Shown here in pieces: positions 1 to 10,030 of a DNA stretch of 64,000 bases. Made by a program: the position numbers and the translations under genes. Positions within the stretch are counted from its first letter, which is position 1, and every line of letters begins with the position of its first letter. Source of the DNA: Tenacibaculum tangerinum (lineage in GTDB: Bacteria > Bacteroidota > Bacteroidia > Flavobacteriales > Flavobacteriaceae); NCBI RefSeq assembly GCF_029853675.1, contig NZ_CP122539.1, forward strand, positions 791,001 to 855,000, given 5' to 3'. The notes below the pieces were generated by a model that worked only from the letters and a program-made list of their open reading frames with translations, did no database searches and was not told where the DNA came from.

Positions 1-144
1 ATGAATATCAATTCAATGATTTTAGTTTGGGGTATGGCAGTATTGATTTTATTATTTTTTCCTTTGAAACCCTTTTTATACGATATATGGTTTTTTATTT
101 CGTATTCAGGTCTATTGTCTCTTCGAGTAAAATTAGTTGAATGA
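1..144 (+). CDS. Short hydrophobic ORF, possibly the end of a gene cut by the window edge
   Basis: An open frame runs from base 1 to a TGA at 142-144 and would encode 47 residues. Its first half is strongly hydrophobic and looks like one membrane segment. Base 1 happens to be an ATG, but no upstream sequence is available, so this may equally be the C-terminal tail of a longer membrane protein. I do not recognise it. Confidence 0.3.
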   Translation: MNINSMILVWGMAVLILLFFPLKPFLYDIWFFISYSGLLSLRVKLVE

Positions 145-238
145 AATGAAAATAATTTTGTATTGAGGAGTGATAGCATATTTCTCAGTACAGCCGAAGT
201 ACAATTTTTAATTCATTATCATTCTTAAAAATCACTAT

Positions 239-309
239 CATTGAGTTCTTTTCTTAACGACTTGGATTTTACATGGAATACTCTTTTTCTAAGTTATTTT
301 TCTTTTTCC
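239..309. repeat. Dispersed intergenic repeat, copy 1
   Basis: About 70 bases beginning CATTGA and containing the block TCTTTTCTTAACGACTT recur with roughly 90 percent identity and one indel at 11305-11373. Both copies lie between genes and neither is in a reading frame, which suggests a genome-wide extragenic element. Confidence 0.6.
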
Positions 310-504
310 ATTGATGAAAAAGAAACAAAAAATCTAGTCTTAACCAGCCTGCTCTCAAAAATAATTCTATAACTACCATTAGATTTGCTTGACAATTTTT
401 TTTCTGTTGTCTCAAACTCACACTATACGAAAAAATTATTCGTAAATTTTATAAAAGTGTTATTTTACTAGAATATGTTGTTCAGAAATCATGTTCAATA
501 CATA

Positions 505-535
505 AAAGCTCCCTATCTTGACGATAGGAAGCTTT
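505..535 (-). terminator. Intrinsic terminator of the leucine operon
   Basis: Read on the minus strand, the stem AAGCTTCCTATC pairs with GATAGGGAGCTT around a GTCAA loop (one mispair) and is followed by TTTT. It lies 20 bases beyond the leuB stop and is the expected end of the leuACDB transcript. Confidence 0.75.
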
Positions 536-554
536 ATAATTACAAATATTGAGA

Positions 555-1670
555 TTATATAATGGTACTTTGACCCATGTGAATATTCTGAAAATTTAAA
601 TCACTGTCTTCTTGATTGTATATATAGTCTGCTATAAAATCGCCTACTTTACTTGTTGAAAACGGATTTTTCGTATTGATATCTTCGGTGGTTATGCCTA
701 ATTCAAGAGATTTTTGTACTGCTTTTTCTACTACTTCTGCTTCTTCATTTAAACCTAAGTGTCTTAGCAATAATGCTGTTGATAATATCGATGCTAAAGG
801 GTTTGCAATATCTTTTCCTTTTGCTTGCGGAAAAGATCCATGAATTGGCTCAAAGAGTGCATTCTCTTTTCCTAAAGAGGCCGAAGCTAGTAAGCCTATC
901 GAACCGCCAATTACACTCGCTTCATCAGAGAGTATATCTCCGAAAAGATTTTCTGTTAGTATTACATCAAAATCTTTCGGATTTAATATTAATTTCATCG
1001 CTGCGTTATCAACATATAAAAAATCAAGTTCTACATCAGGATATGTTACTGCCATTGCTGTTACGGTTTTACGCCATAATCTTGAAGTTTCTAACACATT
1101 GGCCTTGTCTACCAAAGTTAATTTTTTTCTTCTTTTTTGAGCTGATTGAAAAGCTAGGTGTGCTATTCTTTCGATTTCTTCTATTGTATATGAACAGCCA
1201 TCAAAAGCATGCTTTCCATCATCACTCAATTCTTTAAGTCCAAAATAAATGCCTCCTGTTAGCTCTCGATAAATGGTAATATCTGTTCCTTCAATTCTAT
1301 CCTTTTTAAGAGGAGAGTTGTGTAGTAACGTATCGTATGCCTTTACAGGTCTCACATTACAAAACAATCCTAATTCTTTTCTTAACTGTAACAACCCTTG
1401 CTCTGGACGTACTTTTGCTGCTGGGTTGTTATCGTATTTTGGGTCTCCAATAGCTCCGAACAATATGGCATCACTTGTTTTACACAATTCAATGGTTTCT
1501 TTTGGCAATGGATTTCCTGTTTTGTCGATTGCACAAGCTCCCATCAGGGCTTCTTTAAACAAAAACGTATGATCGAAAATATTTCCTACTGCTCTTAGCA
1601 CTTTTTTTGATTGTTCTGTTACTTCAGGTCCTATACCGTCTCCTGATATTACTGCTATCGTATATTTCAT
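555..1670 (-). CDS. leuB: 3-isopropylmalate dehydrogenase LeuB
   Basis: LeuB oxidises and decarboxylates 3-isopropylmalate to 2-oxoisocaproate with NAD, in the cytosol. The 371-residue chain has the family's usual length. GDGIGPEV is visible near residues 10-17, the substrate-binding region TIYRELTGGIYFG lies in the middle, and the NAD-binding FEPIHGSFPQAKGKDIANP lies near the C-terminus. The start MKYTIAVISGDG is the family's normal N-terminus. It is the last gene of a minus-strand leuA-leuC-leuD-leuB operon, 128 bases after leuD, and a terminator follows it. The short C-terminal tail ending GQSTII is not a family feature. Confidence 0.97.
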   Translation of the reverse strand: MKYTIAVISGDGIGPEVTEQSKKVLRAVGNIFDHTFLFKEALMGACAIDKTGNPLPKETIELCKTSDAILFGAIGDPKYDNNPAAKVRPEQGLLQLRKELGLFCNVRPVKAYDTLLHNSPLKKDRIEGTDITIYRELTGGIYFGLKELSDDGKHAFDGCSYTIEEIERIAHLAFQSAQKRRKKLTLVDKANVLETSRLWRKTVTAMAVTYPDVELDFLYVDNAAMKLILNPKDFDVILTENLFGDILSDEASVIGGSIGLLASASLGKENALFEPIHGSFPQAKGKDIANPLASILSTALLLRHLGLNEEAEVVEKAVQKSLELGITTEDINTKNPFSTSKVGDFIADYIYNQEDSDLNFQNIHMGQSTII

Positions 1671-1798
1671 ACTTTTACGTCGTTATTTTAAATTCGGACA
1701 CAACCCACCTATTTCACCCTTCACCTTAAAATAGGCGTTATCTTAGTTGTTTGCTGTGTCCTTTTTAATTACATTTTTTAATTTATTATTTAAAAAAA

Positions 1799-2386
1799 CT
1801 AATGGTTAGCATGTGCTAACTCAAAATCTTGTATCCTATTTTTTTTACTCATTAGAAAATCAATATCATCGTAACCATTTATCATACATAGCTTTTTGTA
1901 TGGGTTGATTTCAAATCTTACATTTCCTATTGGTGTTTTTAATATCTGTTCTTCTAAATCGACAATTATGGTTGTATTTGGTTGTTCTGTAACTTTTTTT
2001 AAAAGTTTTGCTAAGTATTCTTTAGATACTTGTACAGGTAATATGCCGTTATTAAGTGCATTTCCTTTAAAAATATCGGCAAAAAAACTACTAATTACAA
2101 CTTTAAATCCGTAGTCTGCCAAAGCCCATGCTGCATGTTCTCTACTCGAACCACATCCAAAATTATCTCCTGCTATTAAAATGCTTCCGTTATAGTTTTT
2201 GTCGTTTAGTACAAAACGTTTATTTAAGCTTCCTTCTTTTGTATATCGCCAATCTCTAAACAGGTTATCTCCAAAGCCTTTTTTATTGGTTGATTTTAAA
2301 AAACGTGCAGGTATAATTTGGTCGGTATCTACGTTCTCAGTAGGTAGTGGTATTGCCGTATCTATTAGTTTCGTAAATTTCTCCAT
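1799..2386 (-). CDS. leuD: 3-isopropylmalate dehydratase small subunit LeuD
   Basis: LeuD forms the isopropylmalate isomerase with LeuC and converts 2- to 3-isopropylmalate. Seen in the 195 residues are the N-terminal [11 protein letters not shown] motif and the swivel-domain signature [17 protein letters not shown], both diagnostic of LeuD. The length is normal. Its start shares one base with the leuC stop region (2386), so the two subunits are probably translationally coupled. This is the usual arrangement for a 1:1 complex. Confidence 0.97.
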   Translation of the reverse strand: MEKFTKLIDTAIPLPTENVDTDQIIPARFLKSTNKKGFGDNLFRDWRYTKEGSLNKRFVLNDKNYNGSILIAGDNFGCGSSREHAAWALADYGFKVVISSFFADIFKGNALNNGILPVQVSKEYLAKLLKKVTEQPNTTIIVDLEEQILKTPIGNVRFEINPYKKLCMINGYDDIDFLMSKKNRIQDFELAHANH

Positions 2387-3768
2387 CAGTTTAGCTGTTT
2401 TGTAAAATCTGTAATTTTTCCTTCTACTGCTGTTGCAGCAGCCATTAGCGGACTTGCCAAGATGGTTCTTGCTCCTTGACCTTGTCGTCCTTCAAAGTTT
2501 CTATTTGAAGTTGACACACAGTATTCTCCTTCTGGTATTTTATCGTCGTTCATTGCTAAACAAGCTGAACATCCTGGTTGTCGTAATTCAAATCCTGCGG
2601 CTTCAAAAACTTCTTGTAAGCCTTCTTGCTTTATTTGTTTGGCTACTTGTTGCGAGCCTGGTACTAACCAAGCGTTTACATTCGGCGCTTTTTGTTTTCC
2701 TTTTATGTAGCTTGCAGCCACTCTAAAGTCTTCTATTCTAGAGTTTGTACAGCTTCCTATAAATACGTAGTTAACAGGCGTATCGATTAACGATGTTCCT
2801 TTTTTAAAGTTCATATATTGTAATGACTTTTCAAAGGAAGCATCTTCTAGTTGGGGAATGTTTTCTGAAATTTTTATTCCCATTCCAGGGTTGGTTCCGT
2901 AGGTTAGCATTGGCTCAATATCTTCTGCATTGAATGAATATTCTTTATCGAATACTGCTTTTTCATCTGTTTTTAATGTTTTCCAATAGGCTACTTTTTT
3001 ATCAAACTCATCTCCTTTTGGTGCAAACTCACGTCCTTTCACGTATTCAAAAGTGGTTTGATCTGGGGCTATCATACCTCCTCTGGCTCCCATTTCAATA
3101 CTCATGTTGCACACGGTCATGCGTCCTTCCATAGACATTTCTTCAAATACATTTCCTGCATACTCACAGAAATATCCTGTTCCTGAGTTGGTACCTAGTT
3201 GTGCAATTATATATAAGATTACATCTTTTGGAAGGACTCCTTTTTTAAGTTTTCCGTTTACATTTACACGTAAACTCTTGGGTTTTTCTAATAACAAACA
3301 TTGACTTGCAAATACTTGTGCTACCTGACTGGTACCAATACCAAAAGCAATCGTACCAAAAGCACCATGTGTTGATGTATGGCTATCTCCACAAACCATG
3401 GTCATTCCTGGTTGGGTAATTCCTAATTCTGGTGCCATTACATGCACAATTCCGTTGTATTGATGTCCTAAACCATACAGAGTAATATTGTTTTCTTCAC
3501 AGTTTTTGCTTAACTGTTCTAATTGATTTCTTGATAGCGCATCTTTTATTGGTAAATGCTGGTTAACAGTTGGTGTGTTATGATCGGCTGTTGCTACTGT
3601 TTTATCTGGTCGTGCAATTGGAATCTTACGTTCTTTCAACTCGTTAAATGCCTGCGGGCTGGTTACCTCGTGAATTAAATGCTTATCTATATATAGAATT
3701 TGTGGTCCATCTTTCACTGTATATACCACATGTGCATCCCATACTTTATCAAACAATGTTTTTCCCAT
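2386..3768 (-). CDS. leuC: 3-isopropylmalate dehydratase large subunit LeuC
   Basis: Catalytic, 4Fe-4S-carrying subunit of isopropylmalate isomerase (aconitase family). The three expected cluster ligands are visible: Cys340 in IGSCTNSR, and Cys400 and Cys403 in [10 protein letters not shown]. The N-terminus [15 protein letters not shown] and the segment [14 protein letters not shown] are typical. The length of 460 is normal. The gene is packed end to end with leuA upstream and leuD downstream (one-base overlaps), which supports a single coupled transcript. Confidence 0.97.
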   Translation of the reverse strand: MGKTLFDKVWDAHVVYTVKDGPQILYIDKHLIHEVTSPQAFNELKERKIPIARPDKTVATADHNTPTVNQHLPIKDALSRNQLEQLSKNCEENNITLYGLGHQYNGIVHVMAPELGITQPGMTMVCGDSHTSTHGAFGTIAFGIGTSQVAQVFASQCLLLEKPKSLRVNVNGKLKKGVLPKDVILYIIAQLGTNSGTGYFCEYAGNVFEEMSMEGRMTVCNMSIEMGARGGMIAPDQTTFEYVKGREFAPKGDEFDKKVAYWKTLKTDEKAVFDKEYSFNAEDIEPMLTYGTNPGMGIKISENIPQLEDASFEKSLQYMNFKKGTSLIDTPVNYVFIGSCTNSRIEDFRVAASYIKGKQKAPNVNAWLVPGSQQVAKQIKQEGLQEVFEAAGFELRQPGCSACLAMNDDKIPEGEYCVSTSNRNFEGRQGQGARTILASPLMAAATAVEGKITDFTKQLN

Positions 3769-4943
3769 TAGGCTGCGGCTATTTTTGAAATTTTATTGAC
3801 TTGTTTCATTATTTGATGAATATCTTCATCTATCACTTCTTTTTGTCTGTCGGCAAATTGCAAGAACGTTTTGTAAGCGGTATCTAGCTGAATTTTAGTT
3901 AGCTCATACCCTATCTTTTTGGCTCGATATGCCAAAGCTGCTCTTCCGCTTCTTGCTGTTAATACAATCGCACTCTCGGTAACTCCTACATCTGCTGGAT
4001 CGATAATTTCATAGGTTTCACGGTTTTTAATAACCCCATCTTGATGTATTCCTGAACTGTGTGCAAAGGCATTGGCACCTACGATGGCTTTGTTAGGTTG
4101 CACCGGCATTCCCATACGCTCGCGAACCATCATACTGGTATCGTACAACAGTTTGGTATTGATATCTGTTTGAAGGTTTAAATAAGGGTGTTGCTTTAAA
4201 ATCATCACCACTTCTTCTAAAGCAGTGTTTCCTGCACGTTCACCTATTCCGTTCACGGTACACTCTATCTGGCGTGCTCCGTTGATTGCCCCTGCAATAG
4301 AGTTTGCAGTTGCTAAACCTAAATCGTTGTGGCAATGGCAAGAAATTATTACGTTTTCAATGCCTTTTACATTGTCTTTTAAGTATTTAATTTTTTTTCC
4401 GTACTCTTCGGGCAAACAATAACCCGTTGTATCTGGAATATTTAGTACGGTTGCGCCAGATTTTATAACTTCTTCACAAACCTTGGCTAAAAAGGCATTG
4501 TCTGTTCTTCCGGCATCTTCTGCATAAAATTCTACATCATCTACAAAATTTTTGGCGTACGAAACCGCTTCTTTGGCACGGGCAATTACTTCTTCTTTTG
4601 AAGCTTTAAACTTAAATTGAATATGAGAATCGCTCGTACCTATACCTGTATGAATTCTTGGTTTCTTAGTAAATTTTAAAGCCTCAGCAGCTACTTCAAT
4701 ATCTTTTTTTACAGCTCTTGTTAATCCACAAACAGCAGCATTTTTAACCAATTTCGCTATTTCTTGTACCGATGTAAAGTCACCCGGACTCGAAACAGGA
4801 AACCCCGCCTCTATAACATCAACTCCTAAAAAATCGAGCCTTTCTGCAATAATTAGTTTTTGTTGGGTATCTAATTTACAGCCTGGAACCTGCTCGCCGT
4901 CTCGTAATGTTGTATCAAAAATTTGGATCTTATCGCTTTGCAT
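3768..4943 (-). CDS. leuA: 2-isopropylmalate synthase LeuA (short type)
   Basis: LeuA condenses 2-oxoisovalerate with acetyl-CoA, the first committed leucine step. The HMGL-like TIM barrel is clear: [12 protein letters not shown] near the start and [12 protein letters not shown] with metal-binding histidines. The frame stays open to 4997, but I start at 4943 ([16 protein letters not shown]). The added residues are hydrophobic and unlike the family, and a TAnnTTTG promoter box at 4974-4981 would lie inside the longer version. At about 391 residues it ends soon after the barrel and subdomains, so the C-terminal LeuA dimer domain that normally binds leucine as feedback inhibitor appears to be absent. 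This short form is common in Bacteroidetes. Confidence 0.94.
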   Translation of the reverse strand: MQSDKIQIFDTTLRDGEQVPGCKLDTQQKLIIAERLDFLGVDVIEAGFPVSSPGDFTSVQEIAKLVKNAAVCGLTRAVKKDIEVAAEALKFTKKPRIHTGIGTSDSHIQFKFKASKEEVIARAKEAVSYAKNFVDDVEFYAEDAGRTDNAFLAKVCEEVIKSGATVLNIPDTTGYCLPEEYGKKIKYLKDNVKGIENVIISCHCHNDLGLATANSIAGAINGARQIECTVNGIGERAGNTALEEVVMILKQHPYLNLQTDINTKLLYDTSMMVRERMGMPVQPNKAIVGANAFAHSSGIHQDGVIKNRETYEIIDPADVGVTESAIVLTARSGRAALAYRAKKIGYELTKIQLDTAYKTFLQFADRQKEVIDEDIHQIMKQVNKISKIAAA

Positions 4944-4973
4944 AAATCTAACTATGATTATCAAAATAAAATT

Positions 4974-4981
4974 CAAATGTA
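4974..4981 (-). promoter_or_regulatory. Candidate Bacteroidetes -7 box for the leucine operon
   Basis: On the minus strand the octamer TACATTTG matches the Bacteroidetes sigma-A -7 consensus TAnnTTTG exactly and stands about 30 bases upstream of the chosen leuA start. No attenuator, T-box or leucine-rich leader peptide was seen between it and leuA. Confidence 0.55.
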
Positions 4982-5075
4982 TATATTGGCTTTTCAATAA
5001 AGTTCTTTTATAAAGTGCTTATTACGATACCAAAAGAACAAAAAATAGAATTAAAATACTGATTAACAATATTTT

Positions 5076-6641
5076 ATGAATAAACCAATTACATTTGCCA
5101 ACCAACAAAATGATGCTTTATTTGTATTAATAAAGTCTTTATCGAAGTCAGAAAAGCGTCAATTTAATTTGTATGTTGGTCGTTTGGGTGGTAATGTTGA
5201 TGCTAAATTTTTTGCGCTTTTTAAACTACTTGAGAAACAAAAAAAATATGACGAAAAAGCAATCATTAAAAGTGGTATCGTTAGCAAGCAACAATTATCT
5301 AACTTAAAAGCACATTTATACAAGCAAATACTAATTAGTTTACGAATGAATCCTGCTCACAAAAACATTAGAATTCAAATACGTGAGCAGCTAGATTTTG
5401 CTACTGTTTTATATCAAAAAGGGTTGTATAAGCAAAGTTTAAAGCTTCTTGATAGAGCAAAAAACATGGCTATTGAGAATGAAGAAAAGAATATTGCTTA
5501 TGAAATTGTAGAGTTAGAAAAGGTAATTGAAAGTCAATATATAACTAGAAGTATTGATACGCGCTCTGATGAATTGACTATTCAAGCAAAAGAACTTAGT
5601 CAGCAAAATGTAATTGCTAGTAAGCTATCTAACTTATCGCTGCAACTATATGGAACTTTATTAAAAAATGGTTACGTAAAAAATGATGAAGAACTACAAC
5701 ATATAAACTCTTATTTTAATTCTAAATTACCTAAATACACGTATGAAAATTTAGGCTTTAGAGAAAAGTTATGGTTGTACAAAGCGCACTTGTGGCATAG
5801 TTTTTTAACACAAGATTTTTTACAAAGTTATAAGTATGCCAACAAATGGGTAGACTTGTTTAAAATTGATCCTAAAAATATTTCTTTACATCCTGTTTTT
5901 TATTTAAAAGGAAAAAATTACCTTTTAGAAAGTGCTTTTTTTATAAAGCATTACACTAAATTTAAGGAAGAGCTCTCCCTCTTTGAAAAGGAAATCGAAA
6001 ACAAAACAATACCTAAAAACAGCAATACAGAAATTCTTACTTTTCTCTACTATTATGCCAATAGGCTGCACCTACATTTTCTAGAGGGCAGCTTTGCTGA
6101 AGGTGAACATTGGGTTGCCATTATTAACGATAAAATTAATCTTTATAAAGACCGACTCGACAACCACCATATTGTTGTTTTTTATTACAAAATAGCCTGT
6201 TTGTATTTTGGTATGGGTAAGAACAAAGAATGTATTTACTACCTAAACAAAATAATTAAACCTAAAAACATACAGGTTGCCAATGATTTGCAATGTTTTG
6301 CCAGAATACTTTCTTTAATTGCTCATTATGAATGTGGTTTAGATTACGATTTAGAACAACAATTAAAAGATACGTATCGGTTTTTATTAAAAATGGAAAA
6401 TCTGCAAGCTGTACAAAAAGAAATTATTTCTTCTATTAAAATATTGGGTGACACGTTTCCACATCAAATAAAAAAGGAGCTTACAAAAGTATACGACAGA
6501 CTGAAAGTCTACGAGCATCACCCCTATGAAAAAAGAGCTTTTTTATATTTAGATATTCTTTCTTGGCTTGAAAGTAAAATTGAAAATAAGCCTGTTGCAC
6601 AAATCATAAAAGAGAAATTCATCAATCTTAAAAACGGTTGA
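5076..6641 (+). CDS. Alpha-helical protein of unknown function (TPR-like)
   Basis: I do not recognise a named family. The 521-residue product is cytosolic by appearance (no signal peptide, no membrane segment). It is rich in Leu, Lys, Tyr and Phe arranged as repeated amphipathic helices, for example LYKQSLKLLDRAKNMAIENEE and later YYLNKII-type pairs, which resembles TPR-type solenoids. It is divergent from leuA with 132 bases between the two starts. Proteins of this kind are common and uncharacterised in Flavobacteriaceae. The role is unknown; a scaffold function is only an inference. Confidence 0.8.
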   Translation: MNKPITFANQQNDALFVLIKSLSKSEKRQFNLYVGRLGGNVDAKFFALFKLLEKQKKYDEKAIIKSGIVSKQQLSNLKAHLYKQILISLRMNPAHKNIRIQIREQLDFATVLYQKGLYKQSLKLLDRAKNMAIENEEKNIAYEIVELEKVIESQYITRSIDTRSDELTIQAKELSQQNVIASKLSNLSLQLYGTLLKNGYVKNDEELQHINSYFNSKLPKYTYENLGFREKLWLYKAHLWHSFLTQDFLQSYKYANKWVDLFKIDPKNISLHPVFYLKGKNYLLESAFFIKHYTKFKEELSLFEKEIENKTIPKNSNTEILTFLYYYANRLHLHFLEGSFAEGEHWVAIINDKINLYKDRLDNHHIVVFYYKIACLYFGMGKNKECIYYLNKIIKPKNIQVANDLQCFARILSLIAHYECGLDYDLEQQLKDTYRFLLKMENLQAVQKEIISSIKILGDTFPHQIKKELTKVYDRLKVYEHHPYEKRAFLYLDILSWLESKIENKPVAQIIKEKFINLKNG

Positions 6642-6833
6642 TAGATAGTAAATAGTTGTTAGTTGTTGGCTGTTTTTTCAGTTGTTAGTTTATAAAATTG
6701 AGGATAGACTACTTATTACTGACAGCTGGTAATCAATCCGTAACTAAATATCAAACGTTCATGGTTATTTAGCAATCAAATTCTGTTATATTTTCTATTT
6801 TAGAACTATCTTAATAATCAAACTAATCAAATA
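6642..6833. other. Intergenic region upstream of the catalase-LodA fusion
   Basis: About 190 bases with low-complexity GTTGTTAG repeats near 6654-6695. No recognisable gene, terminator or clear TAnnTTTG box was identified. Confidence 0.4.
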
Positions 6834-9800
6834 ATGACTACACCTTCACAAAATCAACCTTCATCATGCTGGAACTGCGATGGAGATATTAGCCAAATTA
6901 CCCAACGTTTAAAAGAAATGTTTGTAGAAATGGGGCAAAAAACACGTATTGAAAGTGGACAGCAGCCTGCCGAAAGAGCCGTTTTTAGGAAACAACACGG
7001 TATTGCCTACGGTCGTTTTGTTGTAAACAAAGACATTGACAAAAAATTCAAAATCGGAATTTTTGCTGGCGATACTTACGAATGTGCCGTTCGTTTTTCA
7101 AGTGATACCAGTCCTACTTCACCCGATTTACATTCTACCTTAGGAGTTGGTTTAAAACTCTTTGGTGTTGAAGGACCTAAATTATTAGGAGATGGTACCA
7201 ATGCCGATTTTATCTTTCAAAACATCGACCGTTTTTTTGCACGAGATGCACAACAAATGTGTAGTTTTACTACTGCTGGAGTTATTGACCGTGATTACGA
7301 TTCGTACATAGCAAAACACCCTGAATTAGCTAGTATTCTAAAAGCAATGACCAAAGAAGAAGCTAGTGTATTAAGCGCTAGTTACTGGGCAATTCTTCCT
7401 TTTAAATTAGGTGATTCTCAAATTGTAAAATATCGCTTAGTTCCTGAAAACACTTATACGGGTACTCCTTTTAACGATACTAATTACTTAGGTATCGATT
7501 TACAACAACGTTTGTTAACCAAAGAAGCGACCTTCCGTTTCGAAGTACAGCTACGTACAAATGATGCTACCATGCCGTTAGAAGATGCACAAGTGGTTTG
7601 GAGTACAGAAGAGAGTCCGTATATATGTATTGCCAAATTGCATTTACCGCAACAAGATGTAGCTAGTATTGGGCAAGCAGAATTCGGTAGTAATTTGGCG
7701 TTTAATATTTGGAGAACTTTGCTTCAACACGAACCTTTAGGCTCGATTGCACAAGCTAGAAAAGTAGTCTATGCGGCAAGTGCTGAAGCAAGACATCAAG
7801 CTAACGGACAGCAATTACAAGAACCTAAAGAAATTAATCCGCAATTTCAAGGAAACACTGATGAAAACAGTGACTGTATTGTCAAAGCGGGGATCTACCC
7901 TCCTATTGGTGTGATGCGGGTTGGAAATAGTGAACACGAATACTTTATCGGTCCGCTAGTAGATAATCCTGAACCACAAACCGACCCATATGCCTATCGA
8001 GATAAAAAAGGAGCCTTAAAAAGACAAGCAGCACAGTTTAGAGTTTACGGATTTAATGCCGCAGGGAAAGCAGTAAAGGAGTTAACAGCAGAAAATGCAA
8101 AAATCACGTGGCACAGTCATTTAGCCAATCAAAAATCCTCTTGGTATCAATTTAACATTGCCTTAGATATTCCAGAAGCTGCTGATATGCCTCCTTCTAT
8201 GTTACGTAATATTGATGTAAAAGATCGTAACTCTCTAATAATTGATGGAGGTGCCAAATCTATCACTGGAACCAATATCACCGATGGTCCTTTCTTTGAA
8301 GGAGCATTTCTTTCAAAAAAAGTGTATTTAGGGGAAATGCGTACCGATGAAAAAGGACGTTTGATTATGTTAGGCGGACATGGAAAATCGGAAAACATCA
8401 ACGGAGATATTGCCATTACTTTTGCCAATAACGAAGGTTGGTATGACGACATTTCTGACGGTCCTGTTACTGCTGAAGTAGAATACGAAGGCACAAAATT
8501 AAAAGTAGATCCGGCCTGGGTTATTTGTGCACCACCAGATTATGCTCCCATGCAAAAATCGGTACGTACCATGTGGGATTTAATGCGTGATGTGGCCGTA
8601 AAATCTAAAATGTTAGTACGACCAATACGCCCTTCTTTTACCAAAGATATTTTACCTATTTTTCAACGTATGACCGATTTACAATGGGTAAATGCTGGTT
8701 TTGCAGGAGCCTTTGGTTTTGGAGGGCAGTTTAATTATACCACTAAAGAATGGATAAAACGCTTAGGAAATCCGTCACCAGCTTACATGGAAATGCGAAG
8801 AACAATTTCTAACAATTTCCGTCGTCTTGACGCATCTGGTGCAGAAGCACCGCAATTATGGCCTTGGATGTATGGAGATGCTGTTAGCATTCCTTCGACA
8901 GGCTCTGTGCGTCAACACGCTACCTTATCAGATTTGCAATTGGAATTTTTAGACCAGTGGGTGCAAGGTGATTTTGAAGCAGATTATGTGGACATGACTG
9001 GATGTCCGCACACACCGAAACCGCCGACGATAGATGAGCTTCCTGTATCTGAACAACCCGATATGCTTACCAAAGCAGCTATGGAATTCTGTTTAGCAGA
9101 TGCTTTTCACCCTGGTTGTGAAATGACATGGCCTATGCGTTCTTCAGGAATGTATATGGCTCCTTTTAGAATTAAACACGCACCTAAAACACCTCCTGTT
9201 AATACCACCTATTACGGCCCAATGATGAACAACGACGTATTGCCTTTGGCAAAAGGGCCTATTTTAGGCGGGCAAGTAGCTGGTGGAATTACACGTTGGA
9301 TGGCAATTCCTTGGCAGACCGATACCGCAAGTTGTAGAGATGGATATACAAGTGAATACGATCCGTATTTACCAACTTTTTGGCCTGCTAGAGTACCTAA
9401 TAACATCTTAAATGAAAAACGTTACAAAGAAGCGGTAAATTCTAATTTATCAGAAGAAACACGTGTGCAAGCTTTTAATTTCCGTTCCGATTGGTTAGAC
9501 GATCTTCCGCTACATGGTGAAGCACCAACCTACACGAATCAAATTAATAGTATGATTCAATATTTCGATAAGTTAGCCGTGGTACAAAAGCGCCCAGGAG
9601 TACCAAATGACCCTAATTTTCCTGAAGAGATGCAAGTGGGTATCACTGCCACTCCAGAACAAGAGGTAGCATTATTAAAGGCTACGATACAAGATTTACA
9701 AGGTATTTTAACTACTAAACATGAATTACAAAAAGGAATTCAAGATACAATAGACACGGCCGTAGACAAATTATCACACGATAATTTATTAAACGAACAG

Positions 9801-10019
9801 TTTGTATTAGAAGATGCTCGACGTAGTTTATTAACGCTAACGGAAGATGAATTGTCGAAAGATTTTAAAGCAACTCCTAATGTTATCAAAACCATACATT
9901 TAATTGCTTCAAAATTACATACAATGAAACAATCTGATTCACACCAAGAAATAACTCCTAAAAAGGTTGAAGTGGGTATTCCTGAGAAAATGACCCGTTT
10001 TTCAAGATATACTCCTTAA
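6834..10019 (+). CDS. Catalase-like domain fused to a LodA-type CTQ oxidase
   Basis: Two-domain protein of 1061 residues. Residues 1-330 form a catalase-like heme domain: a distal-His candidate in RKQHGIAYGRF, and R309-x3-Y313-x6-R320, the spacing of the proximal heme-ligand signature of true catalases. Residues 340-1061 (about 720, close to LodA's 726) match the lysine-6-oxidase/glycine-oxidase (LodA/GoxA) family, which oxidatively deaminates amino acids and releases hydrogen peroxide. Cys762 (HPGCEMTWPMR) and Trp827 (AIPWQTDTASC) are exactly 65 residues apart, as are Cys516 and Trp581 that form cysteine tryptophylquinone in Marinomonas LodA. No signal peptide is visible. The partner modifying flavoprotein follows 11 bases downstream. 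Substrate cannot be read from sequence. The fusion suggests self-detoxification of peroxide, which is inference. Confidence 0.88.
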   Translation: MTTPSQNQPSSCWNCDGDISQITQRLKEMFVEMGQKTRIESGQQPAERAVFRKQHGIAYGRFVVNKDIDKKFKIGIFAGDTYECAVRFSSDTSPTSPDLHSTLGVGLKLFGVEGPKLLGDGTNADFIFQNIDRFFARDAQQMCSFTTAGVIDRDYDSYIAKHPELASILKAMTKEEASVLSASYWAILPFKLGDSQIVKYRLVPENTYTGTPFNDTNYLGIDLQQRLLTKEATFRFEVQLRTNDATMPLEDAQVVWSTEESPYICIAKLHLPQQDVASIGQAEFGSNLAFNIWRTLLQHEPLGSIAQARKVVYAASAEARHQANGQQLQEPKEINPQFQGNTDENSDCIVKAGIYPPIGVMRVGNSEHEYFIGPLVDNPEPQTDPYAYRDKKGALKRQAAQFRVYGFNAAGKAVKELTAENAKITWHSHLANQKSSWYQFNIALDIPEAADMPPSMLRNIDVKDRNSLIIDGGAKSITGTNITDGPFFEGAFLSKKVYLGEMRTDEKGRLIMLGGHGKSENINGDIAITFANNEGWYDDISDGPVTAEVEYEGTKLKVDPAWVICAPPDYAPMQKSVRTMWDLMRDVAVKSKMLVRPIRPSFTKDILPIFQRMTDLQWVNAGFAGAFGFGGQFNYTTKEWIKRLGNPSPAYMEMRRTISNNFRRLDASGAEAPQLWPWMYGDAVSIPSTGSVRQHATLSDLQLEFLDQWVQGDFEADYVDMTGCPHTPKPPTIDELPVSEQPDMLTKAAMEFCLADAFHPGCEMTWPMRSSGMYMAPFRIKHAPKTPPVNTTYYGPMMNNDVLPLAKGPILGGQVAGGITRWMAIPWQTDTASCRDGYTSEYDPYLPTFWPARVPNNILNEKRYKEAVNSNLSEETRVQAFNFRSDWLDDLPLHGEAPTYTNQINSMIQYFDKLAVVQKRPGVPNDPNFPEEMQVGITATPEQEVALLKATIQDLQGILTTKHELQKGIQDTIDTAVDKLSHDNLLNEQFVLEDARRSLLTLTEDELSKDFKATPNVIKTIHLIASKLHTMKQSDSHQEITPKKVEVGIPEKMTRFSRYTP

Positions 10020-10030
10020 TAACGAAATAC

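Larger units (their letters stand above)
145..554. other. Intergenic stretch without a gene
   Basis: About 400 AT-rich bases with no convincing coding frame. The stretch holds one copy of a dispersed repeat (239-309) and, at its right end, the terminator of the leucine operon (505-535). Nothing else was recognised. Confidence 0.6.

Noticed and set aside
4944..4997. Longer leuA start at 4997
   Set aside because: Adds 18 hydrophobic residues foreign to LeuA and overlaps the likely promoter box.
555..5000. Long + strand open frames opposite leuB, leuD, leuC and leuA
   Set aside because: They lie wholly inside intact, well-recognised genes on the other strand, have no ribosome sites and translate to Leu/Ser-rich nonsense.
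4944..5075. Leucine attenuator or T-box leader before leuA
   Set aside because: No Leu-rich leader peptide, no terminator/antiterminator pair and no T-box motif seen.
6642..6720. GTTGTTAG-type short repeats as a CRISPR-like or VNTR array
   Set aside because: Irregular low-complexity sequence with no constant spacer length.
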